Assembly (NCBI RefSeq): GCF_004791165.1
Contig: NZ_SRUZ01000010.1
Coordinates: forward strand, 208,653 to 272,652
Source of the DNA: Mesorhizobium sp. M8A.F.Ca.ET.218.01.1.1
GTDB taxonomy: Bacteria > Pseudomonadota > Alphaproteobacteria > Rhizobiales > Rhizobiaceae
Reading direction: 5' to 3'
Length of the DNA stretch: 64,000 nucleotides
Shown: in pieces, positions 42,701 through 50,750 of the stretch
Numbering within the stretch: the stretch's first letter is position 1
Layout of the letters: each line of letters starts with the position of its first letter
Position numbers and translations under genes: made by a program
Notes under the pieces: model-generated
What the model was told of the DNA's origin: nothing
Seen by the model: only the letters and a program-made list of their open reading frames with translations
The model's database searches: none

Positions 42701-43525
42701 CTAATCCAGGCTGTTGAAGAACGCCGTCAGCACCGGGGCGTGCGCGGCCGTCTTCAGCATGTGGTTCTGGCCGGGCAGCGTCTGATAGCTTGCATTGGGC
42801 AATGCGTTGGCCAGGGCCTTGTTGCCATGCCGCATCCATGGCGGGCTCTTGCCGCCGTCGCTCACCAGTACCGGCACGCGCAGCGAAGCCCAGCGGCTGG
42901 GATCGAGCGGCTTGCCAAGCTGATCGCCGCCGACGATGGCGCCATCATGCGGCAAGGTAGGCGCCACCGCCTTGAGCCGTCGCCAGATCGGCATGAGCTT
43001 CATGAAGACGATGAGCAGGCGGGGCATGCCCACCGATTTGAGGAAGGCGGTCACGCCGTCGCCGCTCCGGCCTTCGGCCACGGCGGTCTCGATCGTCGCC
43101 CAGTCGGCCTGCGTGGTGGTGCGGCTGTCGTCGACGATCAGCGGCGCTTCGTAGAGCGCAAGCTTCTTGATGCCGGGCAGGCGGGTTGCCGCCATAAGCG
43201 CAAGCACGGCGCCCGACGACATGCCCCAGACATAGGCCTCGCCGCCGGCCGCCCGCAGCACGGCCTCGATGTCGTCGACCTCGCGTTCGACCGCGTAGGG
43301 CGCGGTGTCGCCGCTGCCGCCACGGCCACGACGGTCGTAGCGGAATACGGTGAAGTTGTCCGCGAGCGCCTTGGCCAGCGGACCGCTCGGCCCCATCGTG
43401 CGCGAGCACAGCGCGCCGTCGACGAGGATGAGCGGATGGCCCTGGCCGCGGCGCTCGCAGGCGATCGGCGTTCCGTCCCGCGACAGCACGGTTTCAATGG
43501 ACGGTTTCGCGTTCTCAGCCGGCAT
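42701..43525 (-). CDS. Alpha/beta hydrolase
   Basis: The 274-residue enzyme has the oxyanion strand LILVDGALC, the RYDRRGRGGSGDT loop, the nucleophile elbow WGMSSGAVLAL (serine near residue 99), and a C-terminal catalytic histidine in LPGQNHMLKT. It is a cytoplasmic esterase- or dehalogenase-like hydrolase of unknown substrate. Its ATG lies inside the end of the SRPBCC gene (11-base overlap), indicating coupling. Confidence 0.93.
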   Translation of the reverse strand: MPAENAKPSIETVLSRDGTPIACERRGQGHPLILVDGALCSRTMGPSGPLAKALADNFTVFRYDRRGRGGSGDTAPYAVEREVDDIEAVLRAAGGEAYVWGMSSGAVLALMAATRLPGIKKLALYEAPLIVDDSRTTTQADWATIETAVAEGRSGDGVTAFLKSVGMPRLLIVFMKLMPIWRRLKAVAPTLPHDGAIVGGDQLGKPLDPSRWASLRVPVLVSDGGKSPPWMRHGNKALANALPNASYQTLPGQNHMLKTAAHAPVLTAFFNSLD

Positions 43526-44015
43526 GGTTGGCTTCCCGGTCTATCAGCTGCTCCAGCCGGTCGAAGGTCTGCATCCAGCCGCCGCGCATGCCGAGCGCCA
43601 GCAGGCGCTCGCGGTCGGCGGCACTCGCCAGCGTTACCTCGAAATGGACATGGGTCCGCATGCCGTCGGGCGTGAAGGTCACGGTGTGGCGGCTCCGGCC
43701 CGGCGGATTGCCGGCCCATTCGCGGATTTCCGGATCCGGTTCGTCGCAATAGCTCAGCCTGACGTTCTCGACGACTTCGAGATAGCGGCCCTGATTGCGA
43801 TAGAGCGCGCCGCTGGCGGTCAGCATATCGATGCGCCAGCGGCCGCCGACGCGCACGTCGAGCACGCAGTGAGGAATGGTGCAGTCCCTGATGCCCCACC
43901 ATTGCGCCACCAGTCTGGGGTCGGTCCACAGCCGAAAGACGCGCGCCACCGAAGCCTGGAACAACCGTTCGATGGCGAAGCTGCGCTCGGCTGCATCTTG
44001 GACGCGCTCGCTCAT
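43515..44015 (-). CDS. SRPBCC (AHSA1-like) domain protein
   Basis: From the ATG at 44015 the product is 166 residues with the AHSA1 pattern FAIERLFQASVARVFRLWTD, PRLVAQWWGI and a C-terminal helix GGWMQTFDRLEQLIDRE. It overlaps the arsR stop (ATGA), which also decides the start: the open frame extends 20 codons further but into the arsR gene. It is the second ArsR-SRPBCC pair in the window. Confidence 0.92.
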   Translation of the reverse strand: MSERVQDAAERSFAIERLFQASVARVFRLWTDPRLVAQWWGIRDCTIPHCVLDVRVGGRWRIDMLTASGALYRNQGRYLEVVENVRLSYCDEPDPEIREWAGNPPGRSRHTVTFTPDGMRTHVHFEVTLASAADRERLLALGMRGGWMQTFDRLEQLIDREANHAG

Positions 44016-44347
44016 TTCGGCTTGTCCGCGCCGCGCCGCAGCAGATCCTCCATGCGGTCGAAGCGGCCTTCCCACAGCTTCCGGTAGTCGTCGAGCCAGC
44101 GGTCGATGTCGCGCAGCGGCTTGAGTTCGATGCGGCTCAGATGTTTCTGCGCCGCCCGGCTGCGGGTGACGAGGCCGGCCTGCTCCAGCACACCGACATG
44201 TTTGGAGACGGCCCGCACGGTGAGCGCGAAAGGTTGCGCGAGTTCGGCGACCGAGGCCTCGCCATCGAGCAGCCGGGCAAGGATCGCGCGCCGCGTCGGA
44301 TCGGCGAGCGCGGCGAATGTCTGGTCGAGGGAGAATTCAGCAGCCAT
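44012..44347 (-). CDS. ArsR-family winged-helix repressor
   Basis: The 111-residue protein has FAALADPTRRAILARLLDGE, the recognition helix FALTVRAVSKHVGVLEQAGL and the wing VTRSRAAQKHLSRIELKPLR. It lacks metal-binding cysteines. It heads the operon arsR-SRPBCC-hydrolase-VOC and almost certainly binds the tandem operator that begins two bases upstream of its start codon. Confidence 0.94.
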   Translation of the reverse strand: MAAEFSLDQTFAALADPTRRAILARLLDGEASVAELAQPFALTVRAVSKHVGVLEQAGLVTRSRAAQKHLSRIELKPLRDIDRWLDDYRKLWEGRFDRMEDLLRRGADKPK

Positions 44348-44348
44348 T

Positions 44349-44386
44349 TACGGAACCAATCAGTTCTGGAACTAATTGGTTCCGTA
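44349..44386. promoter_or_regulatory. Tandem ArsR operator
   Basis: A 38-base near-perfect palindrome has 18-base arms with one mismatch. It can be read as two adjacent 16-base sites of the form GGAACYAATYRGTTCY (GGAACCAATCAGTTCT, then GGAACTAATTGGTTCC). It abuts the arsR start codon and must overlap the promoter or the ribosome-binding site. Confidence 0.75.
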
Positions 44387-44480
44387 TAGAGCTTGCCTTA
44401 CCTCGTCAACAAGGTTCCGGAGAGAGCTGGGGCGCTCGCCGGGAAGGAGTTTCCACCCCGGCAAGCCTGGCGTTGGAAGC

Positions 44481-45362
44481 TCAGGCGGCTGCCTTCTCGG
44501 CCGCGATGCCGTTCAGGATCTGGATCGCATCCGCCGGCAGGTCCAGTTCGGCCGCCGCCAGGTTCTCCCTGAGATGCTCGACCGACGAGGTACCGGGAAT
44601 GAGCAGGATGTTGGGCGCGCGGCGCAACAGCCAGGCGAGCGCCACCTGCATGGGTGTCGCGCCGAGCTTTTGCGCGACGTCGGCAAGCGTGCTCGACTGC
44701 AGCGGCGTGAAACCGCCGAGCGGGAAGAACGGCACATAGGCGATGCCGTCGGCGGCAAGCTCGTCGATCAGCGCGTCATCCTCGCGGTGGGCGATATTGT
44801 ATTGGTTCTGCACGCAGACGATGTCGACCATGCCGCGCCCCTGCGCGATCTGTTTGCGGGTGACGTTGCTCAGGCCGATATGGCGCACAAGCCCCTGGCG
44901 CTGCAGTTCGGCGAGCGTGTCGAGCTGCGGCTCGAGCGACCCTTCGGCGGGTCCGTGGATGCCATGCATGGAGCGCAGGTTCACGACCTCGATCACATCC
45001 AGTCCGAGATTACGCAGATTGTCGTGCACGGCCTGCGTCAACTCCTGAGGCGACATTGCGGGGATCCACGATGCATCCGCGCCGCGCCGGGCACTGATCT
45101 TGGTGACGATGGTGAGGTTGGCGGGGTAGGGGTGCAGCGCCTCGCGGATGATCTGGTTGGTGACGTGGGGACCGTAGAAATCCGATGTGTCGATGTGGTC
45201 GACGCTGCTGGCAATCGCCTCGCGCAGCACGGCAAGGGCTGCCTCGCGGTCCTTCGGCGGGCCGAAGACGCCCGGTCCAGCCAGTTGCATGGCGCCGTAG
45301 CCGAGGCGCTTCACGGTGCGGTCGCCGAGCTTGAAGCTTCCGGCCTTGCTGATGTCGGTCAT
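44481..45362 (-). CDS. Aldo/keto reductase
   Basis: The 293-residue enzyme is a TIM-barrel NADPH-dependent oxidoreductase. Catalytic aspartate and tyrosine lie in HIDTSDFYGPHVT, the lysine in IVTKISARRG, and the NADPH-binding C-terminal segment ILLIPGTSSVEHLRENLAA is complete. It resembles the pyridoxal/oxidoreductase group. It is divergent from a LysR gene 94 bases away. Confidence 0.94.
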   Translation of the reverse strand: MTDISKAGSFKLGDRTVKRLGYGAMQLAGPGVFGPPKDREAALAVLREAIASSVDHIDTSDFYGPHVTNQIIREALHPYPANLTIVTKISARRGADASWIPAMSPQELTQAVHDNLRNLGLDVIEVVNLRSMHGIHGPAEGSLEPQLDTLAELQRQGLVRHIGLSNVTRKQIAQGRGMVDIVCVQNQYNIAHREDDALIDELAADGIAYVPFFPLGGFTPLQSSTLADVAQKLGATPMQVALAWLLRRAPNILLIPGTSSVEHLRENLAAAELDLPADAIQILNGIAAEKAAA

Positions 45363-45455
45363 GGTGTCGTCTCCATTGGATCAGCCAGATATAGACAAGG
45401 CGCGCCTGCGCGATAATATGGTGCAATCGGCACAGCCTGTGCGGAAAGGCGAACA

Positions 45456-46361
45456 ATGGCGGCGAATCTGGGCGACCTCCAGGCATTCATGGCGGTGGCG
45501 CGCGCCGGCGGTTTTCGCGAGGCGGCCCGGGTGGGCGGCGTCAGCGCCTCCAGCCTCTCGGAGACGGTGCGGCGGCTGGAGAGCGAACTCGGCGTGCGGC
45601 TTCTCAACCGCACCACGCGCAGCGTGGCGCCGACCGAGGCCGGCGCGCGCCTGCTCGAACGGCTCGGTCCCGCGCTCGGCGAGGTCGAGGCAGCGCTCGA
45701 CGTGGTCAACGGTTTTCGCGGCCGGCCGGCCGGCACGTTGCGGCTCAACGTGCCTGTGGTGGCGGCGAAACTGGTGCTGCCGCGCCTGTTGCCGCCCTTC
45801 CTCGCGGCCTATCCCGACATTCGCCTGGAAGTGACCGCCGAGGACAGTTTCGTCGACATACTGGCGAGCGGCTGCGATGCCGGCATCCGCTATGACGAGC
45901 GGCTGGAGCAGGACATGATCGCCGTGCCGATCGGCCCGCGCCGCCAGCGCTTCGCCACCGCCGCCGCGACGGCCTATCTCGACCGGCGCGGCCGGCCCGA
46001 GCACCCGCGCGACCTGCTTGATCACGCCTGCCTGCGCGGACGCTTCGCCAGCGGCTTCACGCCGCCCTGGGAGTTCGAACGCGACGGCGAGGAGGTGAGC
46101 GTCGAGCCGACCGGCCCGCTGCTGGTCAGCACCGGCACCGCAATGGCGCTCGCGCTCGAGGTGGCCGTCGCCGGCTGCGGCATTGTCAGTCTGTTCGAGG
46201 ACTGGCTGCATCCCTATTTCGACGATGGCAGGCTGGAGCCGGTGCTGGAGCCCTGGTGGCAGGAATTTTCAGGCCCGTACCTCTACTATCCCGGCCGCCG
46301 CCTGACGCCGGCGCCGCTGCGCGCGTTCATCGACTTTGTCGCTGGGATGCGGTGGGACTGA
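45456..46361 (+). CDS. LysR-family transcriptional regulator
   Basis: The 301-residue protein has the helix-turn-helix LGDLQAFMAVARAGGFREAA with VSASSLSETVRRLESELG, and an effector domain from about residue 90. It probably regulates the divergent aldo/keto reductase gene. ATG at 45456 follows a modest AAAGGCG ribosome site. Confidence 0.93.
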   Translation: MAANLGDLQAFMAVARAGGFREAARVGGVSASSLSETVRRLESELGVRLLNRTTRSVAPTEAGARLLERLGPALGEVEAALDVVNGFRGRPAGTLRLNVPVVAAKLVLPRLLPPFLAAYPDIRLEVTAEDSFVDILASGCDAGIRYDERLEQDMIAVPIGPRRQRFATAAATAYLDRRGRPEHPRDLLDHACLRGRFASGFTPPWEFERDGEEVSVEPTGPLLVSTGTAMALALEVAVAGCGIVSLFEDWLHPYFDDGRLEPVLEPWWQEFSGPYLYYPGRRLTPAPLRAFIDFVAGMRWD

Positions 46362-46521
46362 TCCCGGACCGAAATCGTGCCGCACATCGCGCCGGCCTTT
46401 TCGGCCTGTCGCCACGATTGCTTTCGACCAAAGGGCAAATCCCCGATGTAACACTTTGTTGTCATTGAGGGCCTATCGAGGAGGCGATACGGCGAAAGCC
46501 CGGTAAAAGGAAAGGCGCGCG

Positions 46522-48438
46522 ATGGGTTCGCCCTGGTCCGAATTGCTGGCCAATCTCGCGGTCGTCGCGATGTTCGTTTCGGTCTGGATCCACACCCATG
46601 TGTGGCTGGATCGCTGGCCGGCCGCCGCGAAGGCAGCGGCCTTCGGCCTGCTGATGGGCGCCGGCGCCATCGTCCTGATGCTGACACCCATGCAGTTGCA
46701 GCCGGGCGTGCTCGCCGATCTCAGGGCGACGATGATAGCCGTTGCCGGCTTCTTCGGCGGTCCTGTCGCCGGCATCGTCGCCGGGGTCATGGCCGGCGCC
46801 TTCCGGACTTTCGAGGGCGGCATCGGCGCCTTCGCCGGCGCGGTGGGCATCGCGGCCGCCATGCTGGTCGGCGTTGCCGGCAACCTTGCCCTGAAGGGCC
46901 GCCGCGCCACCATGATCGACATCATGATCCTTGGCGCGGCCGCGGCGGCGGCGTCACTGCTTGGCCTCAGCGTCCTGCCGCGGGATGTCCTGCAGATGGT
47001 TCTGCCGAAGGTTGCGCTGCCGTCCTCCCTGCTCATCTTCGTCTCGGTGGTTTTGTCGGGGCTGACGCTCTACCAGGAGCGGCGTCGCCTCGAAGCGCTG
47101 CAATCCCGGCGCATCTACAAGGCCGTGGTGGAGACGCTGCCCGATTGCCTCAACGTCAAGGATCTCGACGGGCGGTTCATCGCGGCCAATCCGGCAACGG
47201 CGGAACTGATGCATGCGGCCGATGCCAAGGCACTGATCGGCAAGACGGATTTCGACTTCTTTCCGCGTGAGACGGCGCAGGGCTTCCGCGAGGACGAGCT
47301 TGCCGTGCTGGCCTCGGGCGCCTCGTCCACCATCGAACAGCGCCTTCACCACGAGGACGGCACCGATGGCTGGCTGGCGACCTTGAAGGCGCCCTTTCGG
47401 GATCGGAGCGGAGCCATCATCGGCCTGATCACGCACAATCGCGACATCACCGTTCGCAAGCAGCTTGAGAACGAGCTGGCGGAAAGCCAGGCAAGGCTCG
47501 GAGACGCCCTGACGCACATGGCCGACGGCCTGGTGATGTTCGATCCGGACGGCAGGCTGGTGCTGTGCAACGCCCGGTACCGCGCCATGTTTCCGAAGAC
47601 GGCGGACATGAGGGTGCCGGGTGCCGATTACCGCGACATCCTGCGCGCCTCGGCGGAGCGCGGCGAAGGGACCACGCCGCCGGACGCGGTCGAAGACTGG
47701 ATCGCCGGCATCATGGCCGCGCAGAAGCTCGTCAGTCACCGCCAGGTCCAGCTTGCCGACGGGCGCTGGCTCGATGTGCGCACCCGGCCGACTGGCGATG
47801 GCGGCAGCCTCAGCGTGTTTTCCGACATCACCGAGGCCAAGCAGGTCGAGGCCGAACTGATGGCCGCCAATGAGAAGCTGAACCTTCTGGCGCACCGTGA
47901 CGGCCTGACCGAACTGTTGACGCGGCGCGCCTTCGACGAAGCGCTGGCGCGCGAATTCGCCCGCGCCAGCCGCAACGCAATGCCGCTCAGTCTGCTCATC
48001 ATCGACGTCGATTGGTTCAAGCGGTTCAACGACTATTACGGCCATCCGGCGGGCGATGAATGCCTGCGCGTCGTCAGCCGCTGCATCGAGGCGGCAGCCC
48101 GCCGGCCGGCGGACGCGGCCGCCCGCTATGGCGGCGAGGAGTTCGCGCTCATCCTGCCGGAGACCGATGCGCGGGGCGCCTTCGTCATCGCCGAAAACCT
48201 CAGGAGCAAGGTGCGCAACCTCGCTCTTGGGCATGCCGGCAGCGAAAAAGGCATCGTTACCGTCAGCATCGGTGTCGGCACCTTCGATGCCGGTGGCGCC
48301 GCCATGGAGATCGCCGATCTTTTGAATCGTGCGGACGAGGCGCTCTACGGCGCCAAGGCCGCGGGGCGGGACCGAGTGCATGGATGGCGTCCTCACCTCA
48401 GCGACCAACGCGCGACCGGTTCGCGGCGCAAGACTTGA
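46522..48438 (+). CDS. Membrane diguanylate cyclase (5TM-LYT, two PAS, GGDEF)
   Basis: The 638-residue protein has a membrane region of about five or six helices (1-185, of the 5TMR-LYT sensor type), a first PAS domain (about 200-315, FIAANPATAELMHAADAKAL), a second PAS (about 330-445, HMADGLVMFDPDGRLVLCNA) and a C-terminal GGDEF domain (about 455-615). The active site is intact (RYGGEEFALILP, near residue 536) and the allosteric inhibition site RPAD lies five residues before it. It makes cyclic di-GMP in response to membrane and cytoplasmic signals. No EAL domain is attached. Confidence 0.94.
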   Translation: MGSPWSELLANLAVVAMFVSVWIHTHVWLDRWPAAAKAAAFGLLMGAGAIVLMLTPMQLQPGVLADLRATMIAVAGFFGGPVAGIVAGVMAGAFRTFEGGIGAFAGAVGIAAAMLVGVAGNLALKGRRATMIDIMILGAAAAAASLLGLSVLPRDVLQMVLPKVALPSSLLIFVSVVLSGLTLYQERRRLEALQSRRIYKAVVETLPDCLNVKDLDGRFIAANPATAELMHAADAKALIGKTDFDFFPRETAQGFREDELAVLASGASSTIEQRLHHEDGTDGWLATLKAPFRDRSGAIIGLITHNRDITVRKQLENELAESQARLGDALTHMADGLVMFDPDGRLVLCNARYRAMFPKTADMRVPGADYRDILRASAERGEGTTPPDAVEDWIAGIMAAQKLVSHRQVQLADGRWLDVRTRPTGDGGSLSVFSDITEAKQVEAELMAANEKLNLLAHRDGLTELLTRRAFDEALAREFARASRNAMPLSLLIIDVDWFKRFNDYYGHPAGDECLRVVSRCIEAAARRPADAAARYGGEEFALILPETDARGAFVIAENLRSKVRNLALGHAGSEKGIVTVSIGVGTFDAGGAAMEIADLLNRADEALYGAKAAGRDRVHGWRPHLSDQRATGSRRKT

Positions 48439-48536
48439 GTCTTCCTAGGCCTAGGGCCGGGCTGCCGGGTAGAATCCGAGGGTGAACTGGCGATTGCCTG
48501 AATGAGGATTCGGCGGGCGCCTCTCTCTCAGTTGCT

Positions 48537-48758
48537 TCAACCGTTGTGGCCTGAATCCATGCTTACGGGATCGAGCTTCACAAGCCGAGCTTTCGCCTCG
48601 CCGACGCGTTGTTGCGCGGATCGTATCCTGTCGCAAAGCCTCAGATTGATACCGACGCCACAGTCCTCGTCCAGCATCGCGTTTGCACGTTCCAGGGCAA
48701 GTTCCGCTCGGTTGAGGCGCTGCCTCGCCCGGGCCAGTTCCAAGGTCAGAAGTTCCAT
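48537..48758 (-). CDS. Small coiled-coil protein (73 aa), unknown
   Basis: From the ATG at 48758 the product is a single amphipathic helix pair (LLTLELARARQRLNRAELAL and RIRSAQQRVGEAKARLVKLD) joined by DEDCGVGINL. GCGGAG lies very close to the ATG. Leucines and arginines repeat every three to four residues, so a coiled coil is likely. It is the last of three tiny genes on this strand. The function is unknown. Confidence 0.6.
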   Translation of the reverse strand: MELLTLELARARQRLNRAELALERANAMLDEDCGVGINLRLCDRIRSAQQRVGEAKARLVKLDPVSMDSGHNG

Positions 48759-48871
48759 TACTCCGCTTCCGTGGTTGCGGTCCCTTCCACTGGGAAACCC
48801 TCGCCGATTGGTTTGGTTCCGGGCTGTTCGGGCGCGGCTGCATTCGCTGGCGCGCATGCCCATGATGCCCG

Positions 48872-49099
48872 TCAGGACGGCCTCGGACGGGCAATGCTGG
48901 TGTCGAAAGTGCCTGGGAGGACAGGGGCGCCACCGCGGCCGGTCGACGATGTCGTCATCGTGTCAACCGGCACAATGATGACCATGCGAGCGTGCTGCTC
49001 CGGCCATAATGGCTTTCCGAAAAGGAACAAGGTGCTGGCGAGAAAACAAACCAGCAAGAGGATGGCCAAGGTGTTGGCGATGATGTCACCAAGTTGCAT
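48872..49099 (-). CDS. Small single-pass membrane protein (75 aa), unknown
   Basis: The ATG at 49099 follows GGAGAGGGAAA. Residues about 5-30 form a strong membrane helix (IIANTLAILLLVCFLASTLF). The remaining 45 residues are polar, proline/threonine-rich and would face the periplasm or cytoplasm. It is flanked by another tiny membrane gene upstream and a coiled-coil gene downstream in the same direction. Confidence 0.65.
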   Translation of the reverse strand: MQLGDIIANTLAILLLVCFLASTLFLFGKPLWPEQHARMVIIVPVDTMTTSSTGRGGAPVLPGTFDTSIARPRPS

Positions 49100-49202
49100 T
49101 TTCCCTCTCCTCCAAATCACGCATCGACAATCGTGAACGGGCATCAGCGGATGCCGAGCCCTCCGCCAAAGCAGGCGGGGCTGTCCTTCTCGAAGCGGGC
49201 TG

Positions 49203-49310
49203 CTACCAGCTCGACGTGAAGGTGACGAGCAATGCGGGGATCAACGCCGATAACGGGACCGCCATCAGCAGCACCATCTCGATAAGACGGGTTTCCTTGT
49301 CGCCGAACAT
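49203..49310 (-). CDS. Tiny membrane protein (35 aa)
   Basis: A 35-codon frame starts at 49310 with an excellent ribosome-binding site GGGAGGAGG six bases upstream, and has the sequence pattern MFGDKETRLIEMVLL, then a hydrophobic helix MAVPLSALIPALLVTF. Such short single-helix proteins are usually partners of larger membrane complexes. The strong ribosome site is the main evidence that it is real. Confidence 0.6.
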   Translation of the reverse strand: MFGDKETRLIEMVLLMAVPLSALIPALLVTFTSSW

Positions 49311-49349
49311 CACAACCTCCTCCCGTCTCGGCCCGATGCCGGGGAATTC

Positions 49350-49419
49350 AGGGTTCGCTCACCAACTGGACGCAGTGAGCGAACCCTATTGGCGCAGGAA
49401 GGGACGTAGCTGCGCCAAT
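49350..49419. other. Two adjacent perfect hairpins with equal 12-base loops
   Basis: Hairpin 1 pairs AGGGTTCGCTCAC (49350-49362) with GTGAGCGAACCCT (49375-49387). Hairpin 2 pairs ATTGGCGCAG (49388-49397) with CTGCGCCAAT (49410-49419). Both stems are perfect and both loops are 12 bases. They lie in a 352-base gap with no ORF and could be a small RNA, a double terminator or a leader structure. Nothing else in the gap was supported. Confidence 0.6.
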
Positions 49420-49662
49420 TCGCTAAAAACATGGGGCTGCTTGCTGATATCAGTCAGCTGCCTGCCATCACGGAGCGACAACGAGTGCGAAAGGCGACCG
49501 TTCCCGGCGGGAGCGGCGGCAGGACCATTGCGTTCTTGAATGGGACCTAAGTCCGAGGTTGGCCCGACCGAAGCCCGACCGGGGAACGTTCATCCGTGCC
49601 TGAAGTTCGATCCTCAGCGCGGCGACAATCCTGTGCTGTGCCGATTTCAAATGGAGGAATTC

Positions 49663-49959
49663 ATGAACAAGAATCTTGCCGCCGTAGCCGCGGTTCTGTT
49701 GCTCGCGGGTGTCGGCGCAGCCGCCGCCGAAGACGTCATCATCCAGCCCGAGCAGGAAACGGTGATCAAGGAATATGTGAAGAAGCAGCCGCTGGCTTCG
49801 GTGAAGGTTCCCGGCGTCGAACTCAGCCTCGGCACGGCTCTGCCCGACACGGTCGAGCTTCACGAAGTCCCCAATGTCAAATATCGCTACACCGTGATCG
49901 ATGACCGGACGGTGATCGTGGATCCAGGCACCCACAAGATCATCAAGATCATCCAGTAA
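49663..49959 (+). CDS. Secreted DUF1236 protein
   Basis: The ATG at 49663 has GGAGG upstream and gives 98 residues. A signal peptide (NKNLAAVAAVLLLAGVGAAA) is followed by the DUF1236 pattern: QETVIKEYVKKQPLASVKVP, GTALPDTVELHEVPNVKYRY and VIDDRTVIVDPGTHKIIKII. DUF1236 proteins are periplasmic and common in rhizobia; some are linked to envelope stress, but no activity is known. Confidence 0.9.
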   Translation: MNKNLAAVAAVLLLAGVGAAAAEDVIIQPEQETVIKEYVKKQPLASVKVPGVELSLGTALPDTVELHEVPNVKYRYTVIDDRTVIVDPGTHKIIKIIQ

Positions 49960-50020
49960 CAACGCCCGGCCCGCCACCGGACTGGTGGCGGACCGGCTGC
50001 AAAGCGGGTTGCCCGCGCAA

Positions 50021-50224
50021 TCAGAACTTGCGCGGGTCGATACCCTTGGTGCCCGGCCCATAAGGGCTTGGATAAATCTCGCCGATGGTCATCAGTTCGA
50101 TCCCGCCGTCGAGCGTCGAGCCGATGATCCTGACCTCGGGATCATCGCAGCAGAACTCCCAGATCACCTGCCGGCATTCGGCGCATGGCACGCCGGAATA
50201 GGGGCCGTGGCAGACGACGCCCCT
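50021..50224 (-). pseudogene. Truncated cytidine deaminase (C-terminal remnant)
   Basis: Sixty-seven codons without a start encode the second half of a cytidine deaminase: PCAECRQVIWEFC, which keeps the C-x2-C zinc ligands, then IGSTLDGGIELMTIGEI and a GPGTKGIDPRKF tail. The first half with the HAE zinc/proton-shuttle motif is absent, so it cannot be active. The remnant begins directly after, and in frame with, the TAG of the DUF2127 gene at 50225, so an ancient deletion fused the two loci. It is a decaying gene, not a new enzyme. Confidence 0.8.
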
Positions 50225-50704
50225 CTAACGGCTTGCCACCTTGTGGCGCAGAACGAGGCGGTATTCGTGCCAGATCAGCCAGATGACGACGAGGTCGAAT
50301 ATGGTGAGCACGATCAGCCCCGCGGAGTGGGTATAGCTGAAGCGGTAGAGCTGGTAGACGATGAACAGCAGCAAGGCGACCAGTGAGGCTGGATAGGCCC
50401 ATAGCTTCCCCCTCAGCAGCCCCGCCACCAGGGCAATCTTGATGAGGCCATGGCTGAGAAGGTAAAATGCGTAGAAATGCTGCGTTCCGACGGAGAAATG
50501 GTTCGCCGCGTTCATCAGATGGCCGGCGATGGAATCATGCGGGTCCTCGACCAGCTCTTCCTGCGTCAGCCTGTTCACCAGCGACACGATGGTGCTGGTG
50601 CTGACAAAGGCGAGGAGCAAGCCGCCGACGCATTCGATGAGCGCATGTGCGCCCTTTAGCAGCAGGCTGACTTCGAAAATCTGGTGGACACGCTGCTCGT
50701 TCAT
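50225..50704 (-). CDS. DUF2127 membrane protein
   Basis: The ATG at 50704 gives 159 residues with four or five membrane helices and the DUF2127 features FEVSLLLKGAHALIECVGGL, HFYAFYLLSHGLIKIALVAG and LLRGKLWAYPASLVALL. The family is predicted to be a small inner-membrane protein of unknown role. It is divergent from the PAP2 gene with 46 bases between starts and ends in the fused deaminase remnant. Confidence 0.88.
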   Translation of the reverse strand: MNEQRVHQIFEVSLLLKGAHALIECVGGLLLAFVSTSTIVSLVNRLTQEELVEDPHDSIAGHLMNAANHFSVGTQHFYAFYLLSHGLIKIALVAGLLRGKLWAYPASLVALLLFIVYQLYRFSYTHSAGLIVLTIFDLVVIWLIWHEYRLVLRHKVASR

Positions 50705-50750
50705 GGCTCTCCTGCCATTTGGTGTGGCGGCTCGACGATAAGGTGAATTG

